Source: Mycoemilia scoparia (Eukaryota; Kickxellomycota; Kickxellomycetes; Kickxellales; Kickxellaceae). From it: a stretch of DNA of 38,773 nt. The stretch's first letter is position 1; each line of letters starts with the position of its first letter. Below, piece by piece: positions 9,501-18,869 of the stretch. A program made the position numbers and the translations under genes. The DNA is taken from positions 1-38,773 of the forward strand of contig JANBPU010000153.1 of NCBI GenBank assembly GCA_027575805.1. The letters run 5' to 3'. The notes below the pieces were generated by a model. It was given only the letters and a program-made list of their open reading frames with translations. It did not search any database and was not told the DNA's origin.

Positions 9501-10969
9501 GCGATCTACCATTAGTAAAGATACCAATATCACAGCAAGTCGGCATTCCACTCCAAAAGCCCGCAACACCTGGACCGGCAGCAGCAACTAACACCAGCCT
9601 TTTAGGAACTAGTTATATGGATACATCCATGTCTGATGCAGCAGGAGCTGCTATCAAATTGCCCTCCATGGATATGATCAATCATCAGAGTATGAATATC
9701 GGCATAACAGGATTAAAGAACTTTGGCAGCACATGTTACATGAATTCGGTCATTCAATGCCTTTCAGGAACATTACCATTTGCACGTTACTTTATGCAAG
9801 GTAATTGGCGACGAGATATACCAGCAATCAGTGGAGGTGCTGATGTGCCAGGCACTAATGCTAATGGGTCCGCGTCATCGTTGTCCAAGTATCGAAACTT
9901 TACACCTCAAAAACTTGCTCACCACTTCAAATTTGGTAAATCCAAGAACGATCCTAATGTCCAGCTAGTCCGTGAATTTTCACGGTTGTTGGAGCATATG
10001 TGGAATGGCCAATACGGCAGCCTATCACCTACCGGATTCAGAGATGCTATAGGGGCATTGGCACCGCACTTTAAGTCCAACGAGCAACAGGATTGCCAAG
10101 AATTTGCGTCATTCTTGTTAGACAAATTGCATGAAACTCTAAACCGAGTCACTGTGAAGCCACCACCCCCACCGCCATTAACCCAGGAACAAGAGTTTGA
10201 ATTTGAGCGGTTACCAGATAATGCGCAGTCGTCAATCCAATGGCAACAGTATATGAGAAGGAATTGGTCCATTGTCAGCTCGATATTCCAAGGGCAAGTC
10301 CAGTCTAGATTGAGATGCTTGTCGTGTGGACAGACTTCAACAACTTATTCACAGTTTACAGAGTTGTCAGTACCGATACCATCACCACCAGAATCATCAT
10401 CATCAAAAAGGAGCAGCAATTTTTCCATAAACACTGGCAGAGACTTAAAATATTCTCTATACCAGTGTTTGGATAACTTTGTCGAGGAAGAGATTTTGGG
10501 TGGAGAAAATGCATGGAGTTGTCCAAGATGTAAACAGAAGCGGCAGGCATCCAAAAGATTGATGATATCCAAGTTGCCATTGGTGTTGGTTGTCCATCTT
10601 AAACGATTTTTGATGCACGGATTGTTCCGCGACAAGTTAGAATCATTGGTAACGTTCCCTATTCATAACTTAGATATGAAGAATTATGTCCTCCCACACG
10701 CAGCATACTTGGAAACTGGAGATCAGCCTTCAGTAGATATTCCTGAAAGCAGTGGTGGCAGCCCTCCTACTGCTAATATCTCGACAAAGTATCGCCTCTA
10801 TGCTGTTGCCAACCATTTTGGTACATTGACTGGTGGACATTATACGGCCAATGTGTTTAGTGGACATCGCAATGAGTGGAACAATTTTGATGATACTCGG
10901 GCCAGTCGTGTTCAAGAGTCACAAATCGTTACGCCGGCTGCTTATTTATTATTCTTTGTTCGCGTATAA
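6515..10969 (+). CDS. Ubiquitin carboxyl-terminal hydrolase, Doa4/USP8-like
   Basis: This is a cysteine-protease deubiquitinase expected to recover ubiquitin from cargo at the late endosome. It is 1484 aa in one exon. Residues 1-240 are Ser/Asn/Thr-rich and disordered. Residues about 245-330 form a USP8-dimer/MIT-like helical region (KAWLNTAQSCYDRARIFQ), followed by a charged coil to about 357. Residues about 500-667 are a rhodanese-like domain (ILILDVRSTHEHLWGHI) with no active-site cysteine seen in the expected loop. Residues 668-1065 are a disordered linker with YPDL at 899-902 and a proline-rich stretch VIPPKPR. The catalytic domain runs from 1064 to the end. Cys1074 lies in NFGSTCYMN, QQDCQEF follows, His1442 in GGHYTANV and Asp1459/1460 in WNNFDD. 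A zinc ribbon is formed by C1268/C1271 and C1336/C1339. ATG 6515 is the first Met, in good context (AGAGATGGCT). Confidence 0.93.
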   Translation: MAQGYNSIGQGASGNSSGGNSSTTSRTRDLINRFDALSLTNHNSRSSPLKMNLNKRATVIEGAKSPLLQNSRSPTATPNSSVFATAHGNSSLLQNPNAAAINSATNTRATSAASPLLPVTPKSTIETPTVPLSSSKPPHGGNLNHITQPHNDYHQLDDNNDINSHKLSMDGSVVEEDVALKILSPQTATSTKNNNITSTTQTKTTANNDSTSISSSSSRKNSLPTQNRTVRSLSELLKEAEIDTKSIQASAKAWLNTAQSCYDRARIFQVNDELEDAFIYYMKFFSIIMEIIPRQGDYSTVKSNPKLKELRSTLSSDVVGILENLKMQLKERWTKDEKDQKEEERRKREREEQRRRSLKSSIGSTTATKLSRDADEFKRRYPEAPMNPVDDFTVPTGLSVSSNSISSHAPESGGLSKSGDAIMPALQISNSDNVYKDFHSRFDQIDNRAKQIDQSAERLKSVGSPQLNLSGATFNSSIASSSTNNRHAAHAPPTNSSSCTPEELQKWILSAQASMLAHRPEYPKILILDVRSTHEHLWGHIKAPNVVNIDPIGLREGYTSSQIENSLVLESERCQQLFRDRHLFDYVVYMDDSTQSPMTSSSTLTSTNPKTIENIKALRTLVNAIYYNEFEHPLRSCPMILIGGFQAWVKKIGDSGINWCSEHYIAQDSSRGVSGNNGQISTSLAGSGGRPGPVRIPSGSGRVGLGVGGGGGSGLSTPRPYSLQRVPSSEIQRRREAALYDENKADVITEAIKVQGSSQLTPFPSLPDNNITGNNGDNQYVPRNSVYDLFRDSQSYLGINDHLMGQQNYTYHQQQQSSYTTSSMNNSAQNGSIPSLSQFAQSKLSVRPSGLGVARRNTVFDDPFYAFTSGKDSVTATPSRPQANHKSVMSSPSISTINYPDLYIEKSTKPSPPQTIPSKPKALRPPEVIRSTKPQLSHTDSGSYTDVNNTSAATTAMIPLHNNGSSQKPVIPPKPREYSHYKSKSISPTGSSSTLSDLPLVKIPISQQVGIPLQKPATPGPAAATNTSLLGTSYMDTSMSDAAGAAIKLPSMDMINHQSMNIGITGLKNFGSTCYMNSVIQCLSGTLPFARYFMQGNWRRDIPAISGGADVPGTNANGSASSLSKYRNFTPQKLAHHFKFGKSKNDPNVQLVREFSRLLEHMWNGQYGSLSPTGFRDAIGALAPHFKSNEQQDCQEFASFLLDKLHETLNRVTVKPPPPPPLTQEQEFEFERLPDNAQSSIQWQQYMRRNWSIVSSIFQGQVQSRLRCLSCGQTSTTYSQFTELSVPIPSPPESSSSKRSSNFSINTGRDLKYSLYQCLDNFVEEEILGGENAWSCPRCKQKRQASKRLMISKLPLVLVVHLKRFLMHGLFRDKLESLVTFPIHNLDMKNYVLPHAAYLETGDQPSVDIPESSGGSPPTANISTKYRLYAVANHFGTLTGGHYTANVFSGHRNEWNNFDDTRASRVQESQIVTPAAYLLFFVRV

Positions 10970-11714
10970 ACTTTGTTTTCTGTGCGGCTAAAGACGCTCG
11001 CTTGCCAATTACTTTATTTATTGCCCCACCCAGATGCCCTTGAATTCTCACATTTTATATATCATTGCAAGGACTGTGTATACAATATTATTACTACAAC
11101 ACGCTCTTTTAGAAAGGGCGTGTAAAACTCATATTAACTCATTAACTCATTCCCCTTTTTATTTTTTCCCTTTAAGAATCTCAACCATTACTACTAATAG
11201 AATTAAATCTAGATATGAATAAATATCCTTTTGTTATAGTATCATGGCAAACACACACAAAAGCTACTATTTCAGAGTGAGCTCGATAATGAATATGCGA
11301 ATAGTTAGGAACTTGGGATAGGGGCTTGAGAAAGAATAGAAATAAGATCAAAAGAATTCGATCACACAGCGAGTGGCTGGGTTAGGGTTAAGTATTTTGA
11401 ATGAATGAATGAATGTAATATTGGCGATTTATGGCATGTATTTTTACTTTATGAATTTGTGATTATGGTTGTAGTTAAAACTGGAAATAGTTTATGATTC
11501 TAATATACAACAACCAACTACTTCTGCTGCTCTGACTGTATTGTGTGATGATTGGTTAGTGAAGATATATTGGAGGACCAGCTGGTAAAGGAATTGTGTA
11601 TTTTGTATATCGAATTTCTTAAACCCTTCAACCAGTCGGTCAGTCATTCAATCTTGAAAATCGGTTAAAATTCAAAAAACGTCGATTATCATTTATTTCT
11701 TTTTTCTTTTTGTT

Positions 11715-11749
<35 letters not shown>

Positions 11750-12346
11750 ACTAATTCATTGATGATCTTGCTCTATCAGGTGGTAATTGTATTTGGAATT
11801 AAGAAACTAAGATTGTATAGCAAACAAACAAAGCAAAGTTTGATTAGAGAAACGTGGTTGTTATAGTCAAAAGTTCTAAATATAATTCTAATCACATTTA
11901 TGTCTACCAGCATTTTTGTATTTTAGATGTGTTGGAAAAATGAATTGGTATTTTTGTTCATAAAGAGAACTGGAACTCGTAATTTATGGTTGCAGACTCT
12001 GACTCCCACACACACACATTTTCTCTCTCTTTCTAACTACTGACCATTTCATGTCCTCTCTCATCGTTTTCATGACTATCATCGGTGTTATAGTTTGGAA
12101 TCAAGAAACCAAAACTTAAATTCCAAAATAAAGATGATGACATTGGAATTAAACAGAGGTGGCAGTCTTGGAAATGTATAAATACTTTATTACATTGTTT
12201 CAATTTATTACTTTTCCTTGACCTTTAAAATTGGTTGTCACTATTTCTCTCTCACATTTTTTAATTTTGTATATCCAAAACTTTTGTTTGGGCACTGTTA
12301 TTTTCTTCACATTCATATTTTGCATTTTTAACAAAACAACAAAGCG
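10970..12346. other. Intergenic region before the MFS gene
   Basis: There is no supportable gene in 1.4 kb. It contains a (CT)n run at 11716-11745, a GAAT repeat near 11399-11414 and T-rich sequence leading into the MFS start. The short frame 12231-12569 overlaps the MFS start in another frame and is a shadow of its Asn/Ser repeats. Confidence 0.4.
11716..11745. repeat. (CT)n microsatellite
   Basis: About fifteen CT units lie in the spacer between the ubiquitin hydrolase and MFS genes. Similar pyrimidine runs occur upstream of other genes in the window (6181-6201, 28461-28486). Confidence 0.9.
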
Positions 12347-15300
12347 ATGCTGGAATCCTTTTTGGGCTTTTCAAACAAATCCAATAGCAGCGACCATAGC
12401 GATGGTAGCAACAGTAGTTGTAGTAGTACTCACCGCAACAATACCAATAATAGTAGCAACTCTTCACTATCAACTCAGAGCTTTCGTTATTACCGCCAAC
12501 ACTATTTCAACAGACTTAAGCGTCAAAAATCTCAACGACACCAAACCCCATCAGCCACTCCTACATTGATGGGATTCGTTGAAGACCAAAGAATAAGCCT
12601 AAGCAACGACTGCAACAACAATCCCATTTCCCCAAATAACAGTGATAATAAATGTTCAAAAGGAATTGGAGCAATAAAACCCGAAATTGTTTCTACCAAA
12701 CCCCCCAGTAATCATCTTGGTGGTGGTGGTGGTGGTAGTGGCGGTGGAAGAAGAGCAAATGATGGTGGTAATACATTATTTGCCCTAAATTTCATCGAAC
12801 AGGGCGATAACGACGATGGTATTGATTTTACAAATTTCTTTATGGACAGTGAGACAGCAACAACCAGAACACAATTTGGAGAAAATACAATACTTGGGCT
12901 ACCAGGAACAGGAACTTCAAGTAATAACAACCACAATAATAATACTGGCGTCTGCAGCAGCAGTAGTAGCAATAATGGTGCCCGGTTTTTAAACTTTTTT
13001 CGGAATTGGAACCCTCCTTCTTCTTCATCATTATCATTACCTTCGCATATGTTTAAATCCAGCTTTTCAACCCTCAAAAGCAAAATATCAAATGCAAGTA
13101 GGTTGTTGGGAAGCCAAAAAGATGGTGATGTATCGGCCTCATTAAGAAAACCTGATATTGAGAATGTCTTTAATGAAGAAGAGGAAGAGGAAGAACAAGA
13201 ACAAGAACAAGGTTGTGGAGTTGATATTAATGAGGGTTTGGTGGTCACTGCTATTTTGCCAGTGACTAGAGGTGGTACTGCGTATTTGACAAGATCCAGC
13301 AATAACAACGACAACAATAATGATAATAGTAATAGTAATAGTAATAATAAAGGCAGCGACAATTCCAGAGTTCCTAGTTACAGTGTCACTAGTCCATGTA
13401 ATAATAATGTACGGCAAGTGGTGATAGAAAAAATCAATCCTCATAAGAAATCCATGGACATTTATAAACACCAGCAACACGATATTGATACCGAAAAAGA
13501 CTTGAAAAAGCCAAAAAAAACCACCAGTACCACCACCATAACAACAGCAACGACCAGAAACCAACAGCAGCAGCAGCAGCAAGAAATACCGCCGGCGACT
13601 TCACTAACGAGAGATGGAGGCCTAGGAACTAGTTTACAGCGCTCGATAATATTTTTATGTCTCTCCATCACCATGTTACTTTCAGCAATGGATCAAACCC
13701 TAATGGCAATGGTAATGCCCACAATCTCCCATGAGTTCGGTGAGCTCCATTTAACTGTCTGGATAGCCATAGCCTATCTCCTCCCCATGACCGCTCTCCA
13801 GCCAATCTACGGAAAACTAGCCGACATATTTGGAAGATTCCATGTCCTTGCAGTTTCGCTGTGCATATATCTGGCCGGCTCGATTTTGTGCAGCATATCG
13901 CAATCAATGTTGTGGTTGCTAATTTCTCGTGCCTTGGCAGGTGCTGGTAGTGGGGCTCTGTTTCCGGTCTCGGTCATGATCCTAAACGACTTGTATTTAA
14001 CGTCCGGGAATCGGAGAAAATACATTGGATGTTTTTCGGCTGCTTGGGTTGTGGCCAGTGTTACCGGACCATTGGTTGGTGGATTGTTTGCCCAAATTAT
14101 GGATTGGCGATGGTGTTTTTATATTAATATTCCGTTTAGTGTGTTGTCGATTGTGGTCTTTGCTATCATTATATTGAAAGCTCAGGTTGTGGAGTTTACT
14201 GAACCTTTGGTACACAACAATAGCTGTGGTGGTCGTGGTCGAGGTTATGGTCAACAAGAAATAGACAATTCTAAAATAAAATCATCAAGAGGAATGTCAA
14301 TTCGATCCTCCAGCTCTTGTTACAGTCTACCACCAAAAGACAAAAAAAGTAATGACCAGCAACCGTCCCATCTTTATCATCATCAGCAGCAGCAGCAAGA
14401 ACTGGAACGAGATCGTTATCAAACACAGCGGAGACAAGAGGAGGAACAGGAGCAGGAACGCCAGCTTTCAATTAAAGAAAAGCTAATGAGAACTGACTTT
14501 ATCGGCATGGTCACGATAATCAGCGCCTTCACATTAATACTCTTGGCAATATCATGGAGCGCAAAAGTATATTCCTGGAAATCCCCCATCACCATTCTTT
14601 TGTTAGCAACCGGCGTATCCCTCTTGATCGCCTCGCTGACTTATGAATTTTATTATCCGCCCGAGCCCATCATGCCCATCTGCCTATTCAAAGTCCCTTC
14701 AATGATTGGCATTTTCGTTGCCTCGCTGGTTCCAGGAATGGTCATATTCAGCCTAATATACTATATCCCGTTCTTTTTCATTGCCACCCAAAACATGTCC
14801 CCCATAAACAGTAGTTTTAGATTATTGGCTCTTGAGCTTGCGGTTAATATCTTCAACATAATTTCCGGACACCTTACTTCGTATTTTGGTAGTCGAGGAT
14901 GTGGTAGCGGGCACTATCGAGTGATTGCTTTGCTGGGCTTTATGTTGGCAGCAATTGGTAATGGAGTTTTAACTCTTATCGACCCCATCTCTTCCTCATC
15001 ATCGTCTACAACGACTTCTAGAACGTTAATGCAGATCGGTTTTCTTGCGCTATCAGGTGCTGGAATTGGTCTCCTATTCAGTCCCGTATTTTTCATGGCC
15101 CAAGAAATAATCAACCCCGAATTGAGTGTCGTTGTATCAAGTATGGTTACATTTACTCGAACAATCGGTGGAGTGATTGGACTTTCTTTAGCCGATGCTA
15201 TTATATTTGGTACAGCTTCTATAAAACTACATGATTTGGCAACCCAATATCCTGATTATACCAATCAGATTGTTTCATCCAAAAACAATCTCTTTGGTTT

Positions 15301-15472
15301 GCAGAAGCACATCACCGCTACTGCTGGTAATAGTGGGGTTTCGCGGGATGTTGGTATGGCAATAATCGATGCTTATCGCCAAGGTATTTGCAATATATTT
15401 ATTACAAACGTTGTGTTGTGTGGAATTGGGTTTATTGCTGTGCTATGCGTTAGACTAAAACAAGGGAGGTAA
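12347..15472 (+). CDS. Major facilitator superfamily transporter, DHA2/vacuolar amino-acid type
   Basis: This is a proton-coupled MFS porter of the 14-helix drug:H+ antiporter 2 class, which includes fungal vacuolar basic amino-acid transporters; the substrate cannot be read from sequence. It is 1041 aa, intronless, and much longer than the usual 500-600. Residues 1-425 are a soluble Ser/Asn/Gln/Gly-rich extension. The membrane core starts at about 430. Helix 1 holds MDQTLMAMVMPTI (D at about 449), the class motif. GKLADIFGRF at 489-498 is MFS motif A, and ASVTGPLVGG resembles the motif C antiporter signature. A second low-complexity insert (residues about 615-710, Gln/Glu/Arg-rich) sits in the central cytoplasmic loop before KLMRTDFIGMV. 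Further helices follow to the C-terminus. ATG 12347 is the first in-frame Met. The core is typical; only the extension and loop are unusual. Confidence 0.92.
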   Translation: MLESFLGFSNKSNSSDHSDGSNSSCSSTHRNNTNNSSNSSLSTQSFRYYRQHYFNRLKRQKSQRHQTPSATPTLMGFVEDQRISLSNDCNNNPISPNNSDNKCSKGIGAIKPEIVSTKPPSNHLGGGGGGSGGGRRANDGGNTLFALNFIEQGDNDDGIDFTNFFMDSETATTRTQFGENTILGLPGTGTSSNNNHNNNTGVCSSSSSNNGARFLNFFRNWNPPSSSSLSLPSHMFKSSFSTLKSKISNASRLLGSQKDGDVSASLRKPDIENVFNEEEEEEEQEQEQGCGVDINEGLVVTAILPVTRGGTAYLTRSSNNNDNNNDNSNSNSNNKGSDNSRVPSYSVTSPCNNNVRQVVIEKINPHKKSMDIYKHQQHDIDTEKDLKKPKKTTSTTTITTATTRNQQQQQQQEIPPATSLTRDGGLGTSLQRSIIFLCLSITMLLSAMDQTLMAMVMPTISHEFGELHLTVWIAIAYLLPMTALQPIYGKLADIFGRFHVLAVSLCIYLAGSILCSISQSMLWLLISRALAGAGSGALFPVSVMILNDLYLTSGNRRKYIGCFSAAWVVASVTGPLVGGLFAQIMDWRWCFYINIPFSVLSIVVFAIIILKAQVVEFTEPLVHNNSCGGRGRGYGQQEIDNSKIKSSRGMSIRSSSSCYSLPPKDKKSNDQQPSHLYHHQQQQQELERDRYQTQRRQEEEQEQERQLSIKEKLMRTDFIGMVTIISAFTLILLAISWSAKVYSWKSPITILLLATGVSLLIASLTYEFYYPPEPIMPICLFKVPSMIGIFVASLVPGMVIFSLIYYIPFFFIATQNMSPINSSFRLLALELAVNIFNIISGHLTSYFGSRGCGSGHYRVIALLGFMLAAIGNGVLTLIDPISSSSSSTTTSRTLMQIGFLALSGAGIGLLFSPVFFMAQEIINPELSVVVSSMVTFTRTIGGVIGLSLADAIIFGTASIKLHDLATQYPDYTNQIVSSKNNLFGLQKHITATAGNSGVSRDVGMAIIDAYRQGICNIFITNVVLCGIGFIAVLCVRLKQGR

Positions 15473-15552
15473 ATAACCAGAAACACAGGCACATATATAT
15501 TGCATTTCTTGCTTTTTATTTTTATTTTTTGCTTTTTATTTATTCTAAAAAC

Positions 15553-16263
15553 GATCTGATTTGCGCAAATTCAAACAATAATTGTGACTCTGTCCTATAT
15601 TTGTGTCCATAAGCATTTGGTTTCACGGCCGATTAGGTGCACATCTTTAAACTAATTTTATTCTGAACACAAAGTTTCTGGATTAATCTACATACATCTC
15701 TTCTTTGTCATACGCAGCTCTGTCCAAAATCTTAAAACTATTCACCAATCTATGACATTGGGATGGCTTAGCTAGGATATCTCTGAAATCAATAAAATAA
15801 AGTGATGCTGTTAGCCATGCTCTATCTACGGTGGCTTAGAGGCAGGCTATGCTGGTGATCGGGGATTTTGGTGGACAACAGATAATTTCCTTCCAAGCCT
15901 CACAAAAATTATCAGGAAAAAAGTCTCGATAAACAATGGCTGGGTTGAAGGCTCAATCCATGGCCCTGCGGTTATGATGTGTGGCTTTTTTGGCATTGGA
16001 GACTTTGGCGTGTATTTGTGACTTTCTTTATACCAAAGAACGACTATGGTCGCAACTGTCTAAGCCTCTCCAAATTCTGGGTGCTCTGAGAAATATGCTT
16101 GGTTTATCGTGGCAATGAAGAACAGGAGGATGGAATCCTTTTAGTTTTCCATGCTCTTGTCAAAAATCCAATACATGGCTTTGAGTGCCTCTATATGATC
16201 TATCTATGTCATTGTCATCAGAGAGTGGCAGAGAGCCAGAAAGTGCCAGCCACAAGGAGGCTG
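15553..16263 (+). repeat. Dispersed repeat, copy 2, degenerate Tc1/mariner-like element
   Basis: This is the inverted partner of 1-711. The left boundary, GATCTGATTTGCGC, lies 80 bp after the MFS stop codon. The right boundary is unknown because the partner is cut by the window edge, so the element may continue past 16263. Read on the plus strand it has HGPAVMMCGFFGIGDFGVYL then a stop, a degenerate QEDG phrase and later fragments in shifted frames, reminiscent of the second and third blocks of a Tc1/mariner DDE domain. No intact transposase frame remains. The frame 16099-16359 is not considered a gene. Confidence 0.75.
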
Positions 16264-16625
16264 AGTCGATGGCCATTAGTACGATGTGGCAAACTGGGTG
16301 AAAAGATTCCTTCAGTATTGGCCTTTAGCCGGAGCATAGATAGCCAAATAGACTACTAAACAGCCCATTAGCTGTAAACATTGGGTTCTCCTATATCCAG
16401 AAATTCGAATGGATTATAGAACACGCCCCGTTGTACCAGATTTGGGTCCCTTGAGCTCCATTTGCAAAGCCCTATAAATAACACAAGCCGACACGTATTT
16501 TGTGTCCCGATCACCGGTGTTTTCAAAGCATGCTAAGCCTCATGGTGCATGGCAAACTCTCCCATGGTCTATTCCATCTGGCTCTGTAGGCCAGCTTGAT
16601 ATGCGACCTTTATTTCTTTCAGAGA
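16264..16625. other. Intergenic, nothing assigned
   Basis: There is no supported gene. A TATAAATA at about 16473 could be a promoter element for something downstream. The segment may be partly the unmatched remainder of the 15553-16263 repeat. Confidence 0.3.
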
Positions 16626-16630
16626 TGTGA

Positions 16631-16639
16631 TATATAAAG
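16631..16639 (+). promoter_or_regulatory. Candidate TATA box
   Basis: TATATAAAG lies about 170 bp upstream of the small open frame at 16806. The downstream leader is rich in CCA/ACA and lacks ATG for most of its length, like a genuine 5' leader. Confidence 0.4.
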
Positions 16640-16805
16640 CCAGAGGAATTCCTGTCCTTTTCACAATCTTCATTAACCATCCACCCACCATCATTGCTTC
16701 CAACACACCTTCAACCACACACATCCACAAAGGCTCTTTTACCAAGCTCAAACCAGGTTGCCCGTATCGACATACAATTTCAAAAGCTCTATATTCAACT
16801 TCAAA

Positions 16806-16889
16806 ATGTTCTCTGTTGCTCCTACTTCGTTCTTCACTGCTGCCAACAGCACCAATGGTGCTGCTGATTTCCCGATCACTACTCTCTAA
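16806..16889 (+). CDS. Putative 27-residue micro-ORF
   Basis: This is a short frame starting in strong context (TTCAAAATG), beginning MFSVAPTSFFTA and ending DFPITTL. It lies downstream of a candidate TATA box. Two shorter frames follow, each with an A-rich start context: 16943-16990 (15 codons plus stop, beginning MAANILYIP) and one near 17092 (MTHNFH). No homologue is recognised. The row could be a transcript with several micro-ORFs, the first exon of a spliced gene, or chance. The even base composition and leader-like upstream sequence favour transcription; coding is uncertain. Confidence 0.25.
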   Translation: MFSVAPTSFFTAANSTNGAADFPITTL

Positions 16890-17252
16890 GCATCGTTCTG
16901 GACGGTCAGCCAAACAATCCACACATCCATATATTCAACAAAATGGCTGCTAACATCCTGTATATTCCACACGCTCTCTCTCCTGTTGCATACTAATCTC
17001 TCCAAATTGTCGCTTTATCCTGGGCTCGTCAACTATCAGCACTTTGCCATTAATAGCCAGTGCTCTCTCGATACACACATTCAACAACACAATGACTCAC
17101 AACTTCCACTGAGTCTCCGACTATTATCTGTACTCCATATCTTTTGTAATATTAGTATTATTCAAACCAAAATTTAGCATCCTGTACTTTTTACTAATAC
17201 ATTTACTAATACATTTATCAATATCCCTGACATTATGAAGCCAAGTATATGG

Positions 17253-17339
17253 TAGGCAGAGATGGGTCCTCAGACTTCTGGCTTGATTTCGTGCGATTTC
17301 ATATGCAATTCCTGGGAAGAGGGGAGACTCGTTTGCCTA
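17253..17339. mobile_element. Small inverted-repeat element, family 2, copy A
   Basis: The left end is TAGGCAGAGATGGGTCCTCA. The right end, read in reverse complement, begins TAGGCAAACGAGTCTCCC. Related blocks are at 20680-20757 and 26979-27048. Similarity also extends into the flanks (TTTCAC or TTGTGAA about 10-25 bp outside), so the full element may be about 110-125 bp. There is no coding capacity. Confidence 0.55.
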
Positions 17340-18794
17340 TAGTTTTGTGAACTTCAGCCATATAGCTACTGGCTGGAGAGAAGGGAAGAGAGCAAGAGCA
17401 AGAGCAAGAGACGATATGTATTGTATTTGTTAAAGACATATGTTATGACAATACCATGTGTTTTCTCACAAGTACTCTGCCTTAATAGTATATCGACATT
17501 TTCACTAGTGCACCAAATGAAAGCAGTATTTGAGGAGGAGGCAGCTTGCTTTAAAGCGTAACCAAACTTTTTTTTCGTGTAATGAAATATCTCAAGATCC
17601 TTCTTTTCAAGATTATCACAAGTAGAGCATCCTATATTTATAAAATAGACTTGCTGATGAAAATGGCATATTTTCATGCCATGTATGCTTGAAATGCATT
17701 TGTATTTGCTTGTTGCTTGTGATAATTTGGGGGTGAATTTGAGGGTGTGTGTGTGCTATCTGTTGCTTATACATTGTAACTAGCAAATTGATGTGGTTGT
17801 AGGGAGATTTAGCCGTAGGAGAGAAATTATTATCCCGAATGTTAAAGAGATGGATGATGCAATGGAGAAACAGAGCCGAGAGATGCTGCTCTGTATTTAC
17901 AGCTATTTTGGAGATACGATTCCTGCCTTCGGCAGCCATGGATGTTCTCTTCATTTTCCTTCACCAACTGTTGCAGGTACACGCAAGTCACAAGCATTTT
18001 ATCAACTAGCCAGATCCACCAATTGGGAAACTCGATTCATCCTCGCCTCTGCTGCTGGCTGTTTCAAAATAATCATTCTCTTTGACAATTCAGTGCTGCA
18101 CAGCAGGTGGCTTCACCAAAGAAGCTTTTCAAGCACATCTCGATTGAATATATATGAGCACACTATGTTGCCAACTAAATCTCTAAGCCAGGATACGCTG
18201 ACCATCTGGCCATAGGATTGTTTAATACATTATCCCATGCTGCTAAGATATGCAGTAGTAAATGTCGCAGCAGCTGGATGATGCGATAAGCAGGTCATGA
18301 GCTGACATTGCAAGACATTTCGGTGCAACTTACAGGCTCAAATGCCTAAATATCTGAGCAAAGGTGCTTTAATTGACTCCCATTCGGTGGATGATTCCCA
18401 AGATTTGAGCTGGCAGCTCCAGCATAAGGATGCAGTTTGGACATTCCAACAGAGAGCGGGGATAGTCATTTGATGAAAGGTTTGCGCAAAGAAAGTCAAA
18501 AACCCCCTTTTTAATTGCTGATTTGTACATAAATGCCATGGCTTGGATGCGAAGTGCATCTGAAATACATAATTGGCACTGCATCTGGTGTGGATGTAGG
18601 CAAGTGAGGTGACTACTCCAAAGCCACCACCTCCAAACCAACGCAATCCAAATTGTAACAACCGTTGTTGGTGGGATACTGCGGATCCTGGTGCAGTTAT
18701 CTTGTGGTTTTGGCTGCTGCATGTGCTGTGGAACACCCACCTGAGGAAAGCTTTGAGTCAACACCCAGGCGAGCATCTTGCCAAAAAAAAGGTG
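17340..18794. other. Intergenic stretch and upstream region of the 87-aa gene
   Basis: No supportable gene. Overlapping open frames on both strands (17616-17954 minus, 17793-18215 plus, 18338-18736 minus, 18369-18854 minus) have no domain, no consistent start context and no homology that can be recognised. The last 500 bp precede a TATA box and are likely promoter. Confidence 0.35.
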
Positions 18795-18802
18795 TATAAA
18801 AG
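18795..18802 (+). promoter_or_regulatory. TATA box of the 87-aa gene
   Basis: TATAAAAG lies 75 bp upstream of the ATG at 18870, followed by a pyrimidine-rich stretch (TTTCCTTCCTATTGTTTTTC) typical of fungal transcription start regions. This is the clearest TATA arrangement in the window and suggests a strongly regulated, highly expressed gene. Confidence 0.65.
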
Positions 18803-18869
18803 GACCTCTGATTCCTAATAGGATTTCATTACTTTCCTTCCTATTGTTTTTCATCTAATTCTCTTTAAA

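Noticed and set aside
11379..11391. GGGTTAGGGTTA resembling a telomeric repeat
   Set aside because: Less than two full units, inside ordinary intergenic DNA with genes on both sides; expected by chance.
17793..18215. 140-codon open frame
   Set aside because: No start context, no domain, and overlaps a minus-strand frame; kept out for lack of support.
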